From positions 82,431,590 to 82,495,589 of the forward strand of contig NC_088678.1 in assembly GCF_950023065.1 (NCBI RefSeq): 64,000 nucleotides of DNA, given 5' to 3'. The translations under genes and the position numbers were made by a program. Origin of the DNA: Planococcus citri. Taxonomy: Eukaryota; Arthropoda; Insecta; Hemiptera; Pseudococcidae. Below the pieces are notes generated by a model. The model was not told where the DNA came from. It searched no databases and saw nothing but the letters and a program-made list of their open reading frames with translations. Positions 1 through 12,830 of the stretch are shown in pieces. The first letter of the stretch is position 1; each line of letters opens with the position of its first letter.

Positions 1-1500
1 TTAATTCAATTTTAAAAACATTCCATTTATTCGTTTTTTCTGTAGAAAATTTTTCATTTTTTCTAGTTTTTTTGAAATAAATTTCAATTCCCTCTTATGA
101 TTGAAAAATTTGAAAAAATTTCTGCAAAAACTTGAAAGTCTTGCTTTTTGACAAAATTTTTAAAAAGTCCAGTTTTTTTCAATTTTTTTCCATCCAGTTT
201 CAAAGTTTTTCATCCAAGCTAGGTATAGTTAAAATTTTTGAAATTTCTTCATTTTAGGTTAAATTCCTTCTCAACAATATATTTTTAAGAAGAAAACCTC
301 CCTCAACCACCCCATCCCCCCTCCCTGCACAATATCATACCCTTGAATGAAATCCTCTTCTTTTCTCAAGAAAAAACGCCAAATAAATCAGGTGGTAAAA
401 ATTGTTAATTTTCAAAAAAACTTTGCAGATTTTAATTTTTACATTTTTTTTTTAGCGAGGAAGAGCTTCAAAAATCCATTTTAAAAAATTACAAAAGTTT
501 TGTTTTATGTACCTACATATATTTGCCTACGTTAACAAAAGGTTCAAAATTATTTGGTTTTTTTTTCATTTTTTTTTTTTTTTTAATTTACTTTTAAAAA
601 TTACAAAAGTCTTTAAATTAAGTATTTAGGTAGGTACCTAAACTAACAAAAATAGTCTAAAAATTGAAAAAAACTCCACTTCTTCCACTTTTTTCGAACA
701 AATTCCAAATTTTTTCATTTTTTCATGTTTTTTTGTTTTTTGTTTTTTTTTTTACTTTCCTCCTTCTCATATTGACAAATTTGAAAAAATTCCTGTCAAA
801 AGCCTTGTTTTTTGCCAAAATTTCAAAAAAGTCCTGCTTTCTTCAATGTTTTTGATTCAGTTTTAAAATTTTCCATTTATTTGTTTTTTCTGTCGAAATT
901 TTAAATTTTTTCTAGTTTTTTATACCAAAAATTTTTCGACTCCTTCCCCCTCTGATTGAAAAATTTGAAAAAATTTCTGTTAAAATAAGTCTTGTATTTC
1001 GCCAAAAGTTCTATAAAGTCCTGTTCTCTTCAATTTTTTTTTCATCCAATTTCAAAGTTTACCATCTAACCCTATTTGGTTTTTTCGGTAAGTAAACATT
1101 TTTCATTTTTTTTTTTTTTTTTAATGAAAAATTTTCAATTTTCCTCCCTTTTTGATTCAAAAATTCAAAAAGATTTGCAAGCTTTTTCACCAGAGCCAAA
1201 ATTGCTAAATATCTATAAGATTCTAGTTTTGAAATTTTTAATTCAGAAATTTTGGAACGTAGATTGTTAATGTTAGGTACTTAGTACTTACAGTTTTCAA
1301 AAATTCTACTTTCATTGAAATGAGACTCCTGGAATGATTTTACCCTGTTAAAAAAGGTCACATATTTTTTTTCTTCAACTTTTTGAGGAAGGTGTGGTTG
1401 GAGCATTTTTCTAGTATCGTTCGTTGAAAAGACATTTTTTCCTTCCCTCTTCTCTAAATTATTCGATGATTAGAATTATCTCAAGCTCAATTCAAAATAA
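1..1500. repeat. T-rich degenerate tandem repeat array
   Basis: Low-complexity T-rich DNA with no supportable gene. A unit of several hundred bases recurs: a stretch with TTTTTTCTGTAGAAA, then TCTAGTTTTTT, then GATTGAAAAATTTGAAAAAA, then CATCCAGTTTCAAAGTTT appears near 40-220 and again near 880-1060. Small open frames here encode Phe/Lys/Leu-rich runs and look like by-products of composition. The reverse-complement form of the same sequence fills 4440-5640, so the two blocks are inverted relatives. Confidence 0.6.
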
Positions 1501-1545
1501 TTTTACGAGTTCGCAGAAAGATATATTTTTTTTTAACCGAGGGGA

Positions 1546-1742
1546 ATGACTGAGATATTACAAGAGCTTCTCAAAACGATAAAATTACACAGGTACCGTT
1601 ATCCATATCGATTTCAAGGTTTCAATAACGCTTTAGTAATCATATTGCTAGTGGACTGCATTGGTAGTATGACTCATTCGGAGAAACTCATCGGTAATGC
1701 TCTGCTGAGTCAGAGACGTCATCCATCTGCACGATTTCATTC
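1546..1742 (+). CDS. possible first coding exon, unknown product
   Basis: An open frame begins MTEILQELLKTIKLHRYRYP and runs about 66 codons to a sequence resembling a splice donor (CATTCAG followed by GTAGGTAAAA, the GT near 1747). The base composition is less AT-skewed than the T-rich block before it. A hydrophobic stretch (ALVIILLVDCIG) lies mid-exon. I recognise no family and found no convincing downstream exon. It may be the 5' exon of a larger gene or a chance frame of modest length. Read it as a hypothesis only. Confidence 0.15.
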
Positions 1743-1752
1743 AGGTAGGTAA

Positions 1753-3790
1753 AACTCTTGCAAAGTGTACTCTGTCTTGTCCACTCATCAGAACTCTGTC
1801 TCTGGATTATAAAGATGAAAAGTTGTAAAGGCTGCATTGCGTCGCATATTCATCGCTCGAGAGATTGGAATTGATTAATTCATATCTAAGCGTATAATAA
1901 TATTATCGTACTCGACCATAGAGTAGTATAGTATACTCGTATTTGTTCTTGGAAAAGATGATCGAGACAACTGGTCCGGTGTGTTGTGTCGGTGAATGGT
2001 GATGCGATCGACAGTCGACAGCCACAGCACAGCACATCGCAGCGTACTCGTATGTACTTGGACTATTGCTCGTTTCCCACATCACAAGCCATGAACAACA
2101 TTCCTGAGAAAATGTTACATAAAACGTTGCCAAGTATATAGTTAATATATGCTAATTACGAGTACAATTCCGCATACGACCAGTATATCAAACTGTACAA
2201 GATCTCCGGCTCTGATATCCAAATATGGGTAGGTGTTCCATAATGATGTATACACTTCGATCATCCCGATCCGCGTCTTTTACTAAACGTGCACGACGAT
2301 GCAGCCTTTCTTCTCGAGACGAAGACGATTGTCCAAGTGGCTTCTATTGTTAAGTGAACAGGTTCGCTTCCAATTTGACCATCGATATATACGAGTATGT
2401 ATTTACTCCAATTTTACCATTTCGCTGCTCATCTCTCTCTCTCACTCTCGAGAAGACCGAGTGTACCGTTATACGAGATGAATCCCAGTGTAATTGTCAA
2501 CAATCTATTCAGCTTCCAAGAAATCCTAATTGACTTTGGGTTTGTAGAAGAAGAGAACTGTCTACTATAGGGTAGGTATATGTACGACAGTTTTTTTTCT
2601 CTCTTCGCTCTTTTTTAACCGCAAATATATGGGTAAAGCTGTAGGTAGGTATTTGTATTGTTCGAAGTCCACTTGGAATCAGCGCGACGTGCGAGGTTCG
2701 AGGTATTTTTTTTTTTGCTCTGCAGCACATAACGGTCTAGGTCAATAGACATGGTTCGCTTTCATTTTGGAAACAAAAAGTGATAGCTCGTATTCCTCGT
2801 ATGTACATTGTTAACATCGTCAAAAGAATAATCACTATCGCCAATTCAAAAAGTACCACGAGATTCGACCTTCGAGGTGTCCAAACCTTCACAGGCTCGA
2901 GTATTGTTCGCTGACAAATTCGGCGAAAATAAAAAATAGACAGGAGCCGGGAGAGGGGAACGATGAAATGTCTCGTACGTTGTACTTTCGCTGTCCAACT
3001 ACTAAAACTGCATCTCGCAAAAATTAATTAAAACAACTTACTATTAGTATACATAACTTACAAAAGGTGCATAATAAAACTCGTAGGTATCGCTGTTTAG
3101 GTGTTTAATTACTCGAGCCAATGTGCACGTGAAATGGAGCCACCATCCGGCTCCAACAATGATGGTTGATCGATCAAAGCATACATAGGTAGATAATAGA
3201 AATTGAAAAGTTCTTCGTACACTTCGAAGGCTGCTGTAGCCGGCGCGTGGAGCAAACAAAAAAAAACAACAACTCTGTCTGCCGCGAAAATCAATGATCC
3301 AAGTTTTCATCAAACGCCCAAGGTTGGAATTTCTATTCAAAAAGGTTAGCTTATTGTTCTCGGTAAATGAAAATTTTTAACCTTCTGTTGACCTACACTG
3401 GTGGCGACAATTGCTGTACAAGTAGGTATATATTCCTTCACCATACGCGATGGGCGATGGACGATTTTTCTCTCTTATCAGCCGATTTTACGACTGCCAT
3501 TTGGCTAGTCCTTAATACGGTTTCGTCGTCCAACGTTACGAATTTTTACGCTCATTGGCGAAATTTCTTTTTTGCGTTTGGGTCACGCGTGACAGCTCAT
3601 CGCATAATAGGTACATACATTTACATAGGTATATTGAACCGAATGCTCCAGTCCAACATTTAAAGTCAATCGCATCACAACTTGGTTTTCTAACAGGCTG
3701 GACACACAGATAGTATTTGAAAGCTTTGACCACCTTAATCTGATGACCAAAGTGAAGCATTGGTTGTCTTCGAGGCAGTTGAACAAACGA
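1753..3790. other. unique intergenic or intronic DNA, no gene seen
   Basis: Less AT-rich than the flanks and without obvious repeats. It holds several ACTCGTA/TACGAGT motifs (for example near 1936, 2047, 2159 and 2391) and a short CT-rich run near 2430-2450. Open frames reach about 98 codons but overlap each other on both strands, and none resembles a protein I know. Confidence 0.5.
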
Positions 3791-3793
3791 TGG

Positions 3794-4021
3794 TTAAACC
3801 AGGGGTAAATGGGATAAACCCTCGTTGTACAACTGGCCCTCAATCATGTCAACGTAGCCGTCCTGATAATCCTCATGATAGAAGTCCATTGTGGTATTGG
3901 GCACAACCGGCGACGTGGTGACATTTTCAATGATGAAATTTGGCGATACTACGACTGGGCCTCCATAGCAAACACAAAAAATTATCAATAATACCGCAAT
4001 ACAACTTTGAAAAATGTACAT
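3794..4021 (-). CDS. putative small secreted protein (about 75 residues)
   Basis: On the minus strand the frame from the ATG at 4021 to a TAA at 3794-3796 begins MYIFQSCIAVLLIIFCVCYG, a textbook signal peptide: short n-region, a hydrophobic core of about 13 residues, then a small residue before the likely cleavage site. The predicted mature part of about 55 residues is acidic, with two Asn glycosylation sequons (NVT and NTT) and an Asp/Glu/Tyr-rich middle (DFYHEDYQDGYVDMIEG), and has no cysteine. The frame is open 11 codons further upstream (from 4054), but I chose the inner Met because it gives a normal signal peptide. I recognise no family. It could be a complete small secreted peptide or one exon of a longer gene. 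The main doubt is its short length. Confidence 0.45.
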   Translation of the reverse strand: MYIFQSCIAVLLIIFCVCYGGPVVVSPNFIIENVTTSPVVPNTTMDFYHEDYQDGYVDMIEGQLYNEGLSHLPLV

Positions 4022-4440
4022 TTTTTTTAATGCTAGGAAGTTACACATCATCACGTATAAAATGGGAAAACTAATGTTGATTTGAATTTTTCCATTTTTA
4101 TCTCAATACGTATCATGATACGCGAATGTTTTAATTGCAAACTTGATTATTATCAGGTAACATAGGTATGTACCTAATGAAAATTGAAAGCTTTATATTA
4201 AATATTCAATTTTTGTTTATGAAGACCAAGTACTTAATGAAATTCCTCTTCAACCTTTTAATTAGGTAGTAGATAAGTAGGTACATAGATAACTGCTCAT
4301 GCTATATCTAACTAATCTACCCCTATTCACAACGTTTTCAACATCGTAATTTGATAAGAATCTTTTTAATTGCCAAATGAATTATTAGGCAGGTACCTAT
4401 TTGAGGAAAATTGAAGGCTTCGTAGTTCGTATTGAATAGC
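4022..4440. other. AT-rich spacer, no gene seen
   Basis: Upstream flank of the putative small secreted protein. It contains GGTA/TACC motifs (near 4165, 4265 and 4391) but no clear core promoter on the minus strand. Confidence 0.4.
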
Positions 4441-5640
4441 GAATATTTTATTTTCCATTTTAGAAATAAAATTGAAAAAATTAAGAAACTGAAACATTTT
4501 GACAGAAAAACCAAACAGGTAAAAGGAAAATTTTGAAATTAATTTGAAAAAAATTGAAGAATGCATTATTTTTTTTAATTTAAGCAATAAATAAGGCTTT
4601 TAAAAATAAATCAATTTTTTCAATGAGAGAGGGAAGAGGACAACGTCTTCCATTAAAAAAAAAAAAATGATTCAGAAAGAAGAACCGAATAAATGGAAAA
4701 AATGGAAGAAAAGGGAACTTCATTGAAATTTTGGCAAACAGCAGGCTTTTTACAAAAAATGTTTGTAGAATTTTCCAATTAAAATTGGATGAAAGTCAGC
4801 AATTTTCCACTTAAAAAAGATTTAAAATTCTGACAGAAAAAAACGAATAAACAGAAAGTGGGACTTTATCTGAAATGTTGGCAAAAAGCAGAACCTTTCA
4901 CAGAAATTTTGGCATTAGAGAAACAGTTGGGGGAGGTTCAATAATTTTCTACTGAAAAAAGAACTAGAAAGAATGAAAAATTCTAACAAAAAAAAAACAA
5001 AATGAATGAATGAAAAATTTCAAAAACTCGATTTTTTTAACAATGGGAAGAAAGGAAAACTTTTTTAGAATTTTGGCAAAAAGCAGAACTTTTGTTTGCA
5101 ATATTTATACAAAAAGCAATATTTTATACAAATTTTTTCATGTTTGACAAATAAAACAGAAATTTTTGGTTATTTCGATAAAAACCGAAACATTTTTTTG
5201 CCACTGTGGTAAATATGAACATACCTAAAAGGACAAAAAAAGCAACACGTGTGCGTGTATGATTTTTTCGGGTGAAAAGTTAGGCCTTTTTGACAATGTT
5301 GGTAAGAGAAAGCAGGATTTATTTTTGGAAGAAAAAAATTAGGATATTTTTGCGAATTGGGCAATTTAGAGAGGATTTTTAGTCAATTATGACAGAAAAA
5401 ATTGAACGTTCAACTGGAAATTCTATTAAATGTTCCAATTTGATTGGGGGGGGGGGGTGAATATATTGAAGTCAACATTTGTCCATTCCGAATGAGCACT
5501 GAAAAAATGAAAAAAAAATTGTACAGAAAAAGACTGAAAAAACAGGTCTTTTTTTTGGAATTTCGGCAAAAAAACAAGACTATTTTTTTGGTATTTGGCA
5601 AGAAGCGAGACTATTTTTTTGCAATATTTCATGAGATTTT
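4440..5640. repeat. A-rich degenerate repeat array, inverted relative of 1-1500
   Basis: Degenerate tandem units with recurring words AATTTTGGCAAAAAGCAG, GACAGAAAAA and ACGAATAAA. Read on the minus strand they match the words seen in 1-1100. A G homopolymer sits at 5448-5458. Frames here are Lys/Phe-rich and judged non-coding. Confidence 0.55.
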
Positions 5641-5760
5641 GTGGAAATTTCAATTTTCAAATTCTGCTGGAGGCTTCAGAACTACTTAAAACGGTTTGAA
5701 ACCGATTCCATTCATCGATCAATTTAGCAGGTCGAAAATAGATTATATCTCGAAATTAAG
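5640..5760. repeat. fragment of the CTGGAGGCTCCAG foldback family
   Basis: Carries the family words TGCTGGAGGCTTCAGAACT, AAACGGTTTGAAACCG and GGTCGAAAATAG in the order found in the right arm of intact copies. It stops before the terminal part, so it is a broken fragment beside the next copy. Confidence 0.6.
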
Positions 5761-5780
5761 CTTTCTAAAAAAAATGTCAA

Positions 5781-7586
5781 TATGACGATAGAAATAATTG
5801 CACCCCCCCCTCCCACCTTCGATTCTCTGGGACAACTTTTTCCTTGAAGGGGATACCTGCCGCAAAAAAAAAAAAAAAAACTTGGCCTTACAAAGTGGCG
5901 GCCATTTGGATTGACAGGTCAGCCGAGATCACAGATTTTGCTTTTCCCATCTTCATTTAATGAAAGTTGAAAATTCCAGTAATTTCCAAAAAGTCGCTGG
6001 AGGCTCCGAAACGACTTGCAATCTATACCTGCAGTCGATTTATTTGATCATAGCATATTAGATTAGTTTGCAGAAAAAATTTCGACTTTCTAACTACATT
6101 TGATAAAATTTTATGGAAATTTCAAGTTTAAAGATTCTGCTGGAGGCTCCAGTAATTTTCAAAAAGTCGCTGGAGGCTCCAAAATGACTTGAAATCACCG
6201 GCAGTCGGTATTGAAATTAGTTTACAGTATGAATTTCTGCTTTCCATCCCCATTTGAGTGGAAATTTCAAGTTAAAAAAATGTATTGGAGGCTCCAGCAA
6301 TTTCCAAAAAGTCGCTGGAGGCTCCAAAACGACTTAAAATCTACCTGCAGATGATTTCATACAGTATTAAAATGGCTCTCCAACTGCATTTGATGAAATT
6401 TTGTAGAAATTTCACGTTGAAAAAATGTACTGGAGGCTCCAGTAATTTCAAAGAGTCGCTGGAGGCTCCAAAACAACTTGAAACCACCTGCAGTTGATAT
6501 TGAAATTAGTTAACAGAATTAGTTTCGGATTTTCAACGACATCTGACGAAATTTTGTGAAAATTTCAATTTTCAAAAATCTGCTGGTGCCTCCAGAACTG
6601 CTCCAAACCGATTGCAAACGGTTTCAAACCGTTTGCAATCGGTTTGGCAGGTCGAAAATAGAATATATATGCCAAATTTCAGCTTTCTGAGTCTACGTGT
6701 AAAAATTTAGATTTTTTTTGAAATTATTTTTGGCTTATAACTTGATTTTTAAAAATCGAAAAATGCACTTTAGCCCTTGAAATTTTGGTTGGTGATAATT
6801 TATTGTACTCCCTTTTGATCTAGTTTTGCTGAGTTCAAAAAATTTCAATAATTTCCGAGAAGTCGCTGGAGGCTCCAAAATGACCTAAAATCTACCTGTA
6901 GTCGATTTCATAGCGTATTGAAATTAGTTTGCGGAATGAATTTCAGCTTTCCAACTGCATTTGATGAAATTTTATGAAAATTTCAAGTTTCAAGATTCTA
7001 CTGAAGGCTTCAGTAATTTTCTAAAAAGTCGCTGGGGGCTCCAAAATGACTTGAAACCACCTGCGGTCGGTATCGAAATTAGTTATTTCGGCTTTCCAAC
7101 TGCATTTGATGAAATTCTGATGGAAATTTCAATTTTCAAAAATCTGCTGGAGCCTCAAGAACTGCTGAAAACAGTTTGAAACCGTTTCCAATCGATTTGG
7201 CAGGTTGAAAATAGGGTGAGTCCCAAATTTTAGTTTTGTAGGTCATTTTGGTAAAATTTTGATTTTTTTCTTGATTTTTAGCATAAATTTGATTTTCAAA
7301 AATTCTCCAAAAATCGAAAAATACACTTTGGCACTTGAAATTTTAGGTGATAATAAATTTTTGCATGGTCTTTCGCTCTAGCTTTGTCCAGTTCAAGAAA
7401 TTTTGGGCAAACCTTACGTTGGAAAATAAAATTTACGATTTCGGCTAACCAGTCAATCAAAATGGCCTCTATTTCCTTAGTGTGGTCAAACCTTTTTTTT
7501 TTGCAAGTTTGCTTTAAAATATCCCTTAGGATAAGTATTCCCTTCGAGAAAAAAGTTATCCCAGAGGATAGGATTACTGTCCCACG
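5781..7586. mobile_element. degraded foldback element of the CTGGAGGCTCCAG family
   Basis: The left end shows AATTGCACCCCCCC, GGGACAACTTTTTCC and GGCGGCCATTTGGATTGACAGGTCAGCCG. The right end shows the inverted series (GGCTAACCAGTCAATCAAAATGG, CCCTTAGGATAAG, TTATCCCAGAGGAT). Between them are about a dozen CTGGAGGCTCCA-like motifs in tandem units. The terminal GTCCGGC sequences have decayed. A perfect 45-base palindrome lies at 6603-6647. Only short frames are present, so it encodes no transposase and would have needed enzyme from elsewhere. Confidence 0.7.
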
Positions 7587-10000
7587 ACAGAATGATGAAG
7601 TATGCAAGAAAGGAAGAAAATTTAGACAATTAGCTATCAGATTTTAAGCAAAATCACGCCAAAAAATTGAGAAAGGTAGCAAAAGAAAAATGATCTTACC
7701 AAGTTCAAAAATTCGTAATTTTTTACAAATTTTGACGAAAAAACTTTCAACTAGTTCGCCTAGAACGACATAACTCTAGAAAACGAGATACCATGCAAAC
7801 TGAATTTCTAACTTGTTTTGAATATACGTTTTCTTCGAATAGGTAAATTCACGATTTTGCTTCAAATTCATTACGAAACTTATCGGAATTTTACTCAACT
7901 CAGTTTCATACTCGTATTATCGAGAAAACGTGTTTCTTTTAGCCAACTGATACGATGCCGTGCCCAAATCATACGCCACAAATAAAATTACCGACGCCAA
8001 CTCGTTTTTAAAACCAGCAAAGAAGTGCAAAGCAGAATATATTATTAATTCAACGTAAAGTTGAAATTTTACTAAATTCAAATTCGTTCTAGATGCGGTA
8101 AACTTATATATTATACACTCTTGGTTGATACTACAGAGCTGGCGATGGCGAAGCTCTCGACACTGGGCACTCTCAACAGCACGGCGATATGACATTCGCG
8201 AGATACCAAACAGAGAACCGCTCTTACTTTACCAAGAATGTCCGTGTCCACGACTCCACGATTAGTTCATCTTTTCGCATAAATTTTAACCGGTTTTTTC
8301 TTTCAATTATAGCCCATTTTTTCGTTATAATTCAGACGCAATAACCCGAGGTAAAATTTTAACGAATTAATTTACCAAATGTACAATGCATAAGAGAGTT
8401 TAAGTATGTATAGTGTGTACCTATCTTAAATGGCGAATCAGAAAACAAAATAAAAAAAAATATGAAAGAAAATCATCCACCTAATAAATAATAATGTCCG
8501 CGCCGAGAATGTTTTTTCCATGTTGGGTGAATTTTTTTTTTTTTAGGTAAAATATCTATCAATTTAAGGTATAGACGTTTTTGTGAACGCGATGCACGAT
8601 ACACGCTTGCATTCCAGTTAGACGAAATATTTTCAATGGCAGCTGGAACCGGTTCGACTTACAAAGAAAACAGACCAAGGTAGCGTTTCTGTATATACAT
8701 ATACCTACATACAGTAAACTGTAGGTACGTTCGTAATATGGTAGCGCAGACTACCTGCTTCGAACAGAGTCTTCCACCATCCACCATCCTCCAACCACCA
8801 ACCTCCATTCTCCATCCACTCCAGGTCCACTCTTGGTACTCACTCGTACAGCGTACACAACAGTCGTCGTAGTCATCGCAGGTACGAGCATGAGATATAC
8901 CTGCACGATGCTGCTATTGCAGTGCCAGTGCCAGTTCCTCTGCCTCAGATGCCTTCTTTACCTTCTTCTTGGCCGTTCGTTCATCGTTCATTCGTTGGTC
9001 GGATGTTAATCGCTGCAGTCGTCCAACACCAAAAGGTTATTGCCCTTATAAAACCCCTTATTATCAAAGCTAATGCATTTCTATAACAGTAATTTCATCA
9101 TCCCGCGCTTAAAGAATCTATTAACTGATAATTTTCTGATTTATACCTTCCGTATTATGGCCACCGTTGCCATTTCACATTTATATAGGCCTACGTCTAC
9201 GAGTACCATACCACAATGCATACAAAGACGTACAAACTGCTGCGATTGCAGTATGGTACTTACTTGCATTCGTACCTACACTACAAATGCAACGACTTAT
9301 ACTTAATCCGGATAGTGACATTTCATCAAAGTACCTATAGGCATTCGAGAAAATTTCCAAACATACTTACGAGTGATTTATTTCGCTTTCCTGGTCCATT
9401 TTTTCTCCTTCCTCCGTAGTAAAAGCATACGTAGGTACAAATCTCCCTGGAACACTGCAATAGTCAAACTAGAGTAAAATATTATCATTTTGATAACGTA
9501 GCTAACGGAGCATATTTTTTTTTATTAATGCAAATGCTGCGAAAATCAATTAAGTGAACCTGTTCCAAGTGCTTACTGCTTACCCATGAGCCGACGACGC
9601 CTCCTCTTCATTCAGCATTCGTCAACAATTGAATCGAACAGCTTCGAAATCGATTAGGTGTCCGCTTTTAGCGATGAATTGCAAATAACTTCTATTCACT
9701 TACAGCAATTACCTGCAGATAATAAATTATTCCTAGTTAATATCATCAATTACCATTAAAATACTCGTAATTACCACCGAACAATACTAGTTTATGCTCG
9801 TTAGTTGCATAAAAAGGTCACTAAATAAATAATAGCTCTACGCATACAAGTGAACCGTAAGATCATTATTGGCCATAATGGGCGATCTAAAAAATAAAAT
9901 CACAGGTGACAGATTTGAAACGTATAATAGTGCGGACTTTTCAAGTCTGAACCTCGAAAAAATTGCCCAAGTTGTAATTTCGGATGATAAAATGACCCCT
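7587..10000. other. unique intergenic DNA, no gene seen
   Basis: Mixed-composition DNA with ACTCGTA motifs (near 7907, 8844 and 9767), a CCACCATCC-type simple stretch near 8770-8800, and many GTACCTAC words. Frames are under 95 codons and unrecognised. Confidence 0.45.
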
Positions 10001-10019
10001 ATTTTTAAAATTTTTCCCC

Positions 10020-10640
10020 TATCTATGAAAAAGTGGCGCTAATAGCCCCCCTCCCGAGCTGAAAAAGAATTTTTTTTAAGTTCGATTTATTAAAATTCTT
10101 TGTTTATGTGTCAGAATTTTTCTAAATAATCCTCTCAAGAAAAAACTTTCCCTGAACCATTCAAAACCATATTGTCCCCCTATAGTAAGGAGCCCCTCAA
10201 AGTTGAAAAAAATCACAAAAAATAAGAATAAATCAAAATATCTAATTTCCACACTAGAATTTGTTCTACATAACCTCATTTTCAAGAAAAAACCATTCGT
10301 TGGATCTACAAATGAGTGTTGGCTCTCTTGTATGAAGTCCCTCCCGCCCCCCCCCCCCAATTTGGAAAAAATGAAAAAATATAAAAAATTGATGAAATTT
10401 TTCATTTATGTGCAGAATCTTTCCGAATAAGCATTTTTTTCAAGAAAACCCATTCCCCAACTCCCAAATCATGTTCGTTCCCAATAAAGCCCCTCAAATT
10501 GGAAAAAATCAACAAAAAAATGAAAAATTCATATCTGTACTTTTTTTGATAATGTTTCACATTTCTCAGCAGAGCACTTTTAGATAACCACTTTTTCAAG
10601 AAAAACACCCTGCAATAATTCAAATTTTGCAAAAATTATT
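10020..10640. repeat. tandem repeat, about 150-bp unit, four copies
   Basis: The word CAAGAAAA followed by a C-rich stretch recurs near 10136, 10286, 10440 and 10599, giving a unit of roughly 150-160 bases. Each unit also contains AAAAAATCA...AAAA and CATTTxTGTGxCAGAAT. The block leads straight into the GGTAATTTTT minisatellite. Frames on both strands through it are repeats, not genes. Confidence 0.55.
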
Positions 10641-12830
10641 AATTTCATAATACCGGTAATTTACCTTAAATTACCAAATTACCCGCAAATTACCAAAATT
10701 ACCTGTAATTGTTGGTAAGTTACTGTAATTGTCTGTAATTTTTGGTAAATTTCTGTTATTTTTCATAATTGGTAAATTACTGTGATTTTTGGCAAATTGC
10801 TGTAATTTTTAGAAGATTAGAAGATTACAGTATTTTTGATGAATTACGGTAATTTTTGATAAGTTTCTGTAATTTCGGGTAATTTTTTGTAATTTTTGGT
10901 AAATTTCTGTTATTTTTCATAAATTGGTAAGTTACTGTAATTTTTGGCAAATTGCTGTAATTTTCATTGGATTGCAGTATTTTTGATGAATTACAGTAAT
11001 TTTTTGTAAGTTACTGTAATTTCTGGTAATTTTTTGTAATTTTTGGTAAATTTCTGTTATTATCCCTAATTGGTAAATTACTGTAATTTTTGGCAAATTT
11101 CTGTACTTAATTTTTAGTAGATTGCAGTATTTTTGATAAATTACGGTAATTTTTGGTAAGTTACTGTAATTTCTGGTAATTTTTTGTAAATTTCTGTTAT
11201 TTCCCATTATTGGTAAATTACTCTAATTTTTGGCAAATTGCTGTAATTTTTAGTAGATTACAGTATTTTTGATGAATTACGGTAATTTTTGGTAAGTTAC
11301 TGTAATTTCTGGTAATTTTTTGTAAATTTCTGTTATTTCCCATAATTTGTAAATTACTGTAATTTTTGGTAAGTTACTGTAATTTCTGGTAATTTTTTGT
11401 AATTTTTGGTAAATTTCTGTTATTTTTCATAATTGGTAAATCACTGTTATTTTTGGCAAATTGCTGTAATTTTTAGTATATTGCAGTATTTTTTGATGAA
11501 TTACGGTAATTTTTGGTAAGTTACTGTAATTTCTGGTAATTTTTTGTAAATTTCTGTTATTTCCCATAATTGGTAAATTACTCTAATTTTTGGCAAATTG
11601 CTGTAATTTTTAGTAGATTGCAGTATTTTTGATGAATTACGGTAATTTTTGGTAAGTTACTGTAATTTCTGGTAATTTTTTGTAACTTTTTGTGAATTTC
11701 TGTTATTTATCATAATTAGTAAATTACTGTTATTTTTGGCAAATTGCTGTAATTTTTGATTTTGGCAGTTTGCTGTATTTTTGGTAAATTATGGTGATTT
11801 TTGGTAATTACTGGAGTTTTTGGTAAGTTACTGTTATTTTTAGTAAATTACTGTAATTTTAGGCAAATTGCTGCATTTTTGATTAATTCAAGTACCTCTT
11901 TGATAAATGTCAATAAATTTTACAAGATCAAAAAAAAATTGCTGGTGATTTTCTGGTAAATTACGGGTAATTTTCTGGTAAGTTACAGGTAATTTTCGGG
12001 TAATGGTAAATTACTGGTAGTTTCTGGCAAATTACTGGTAATTTTTAGTAAATTTCCTGTAATTTTTGGTAAACTGTTGATAATTTGTGATAAAGTAATG
12101 GTAATTCTTCAGTACAGTTCTATTACTAATTACCAGTAATATATCACAAATTATCAAAATTACTATTTTATCAAAATTACCATTTTATCAAAAATTACCA
12201 GTAATTTACCAAAAATTACCAAAATTACCAGTAATTTATCAAAATTACCAAAATTGCCAGTAATTCATCAGATTTTCCAAAAATTACCACCTTATCAAAA
12301 ATTTAGCAAACATTGCCAGAAATTTACCAAAAACTACCAACATACCTACCTAAGACAACTAGAAATTTTCCAAAATTTACCATACCTAATTTCTAACTTA
12401 TTTAAAGTTACCAGTGATTCACCAAAAAAAAACAAAAAACTGAAATTTACCAAAAACTGTCAATAATTTAGGTACCATAAATTACCAGGATACCAAAAAT
12501 TACCGGTACTCAATTTAATTTACCAAAAATTATTAGTAATTCATCAACAATCGCCAATAATTTACCACATTACAAGTACATATACCTATGTTTATCAAAA
12601 TTACTAGTAATTTACCACACATGTATTACTATACCTACTAATTTACTAAAATTTACCAAATTACTAGGAATTTACCCAATATTGTCCATTGTCAGAAATA
12701 TACCAAAAGTTATTAATTATTCACTTGAGATTACCATTTTACTTAAAATCACTATAGTATTTACCAAAACTATCACTACTTTACCTAAAATTACCAAATT
12801 ACTAGTAATTTATCATCAAACACAGGTCAT
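10640..12830. repeat. GGTAATTTTTGG minisatellite with a strand switch
   Basis: From about 10640 to 12100 the plus strand repeats words such as GGTAAGTTACTGTAATTT and GGCAAATTGCTGTAATTTTT. They form higher-order units (the marker GATGAATTACGGTAATTTTT recurs near 10840, 11270, 11494 and 11631, and in variant form near 10986 and 11137). From about 12120 to 12830 the plus strand shows the complement (AATTACCAGTAATTTACCAA). The array is therefore one sequence family in two opposite orientations meeting near 12100-12130. The left part is more regular than the right. No gene is present. Confidence 0.8.
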
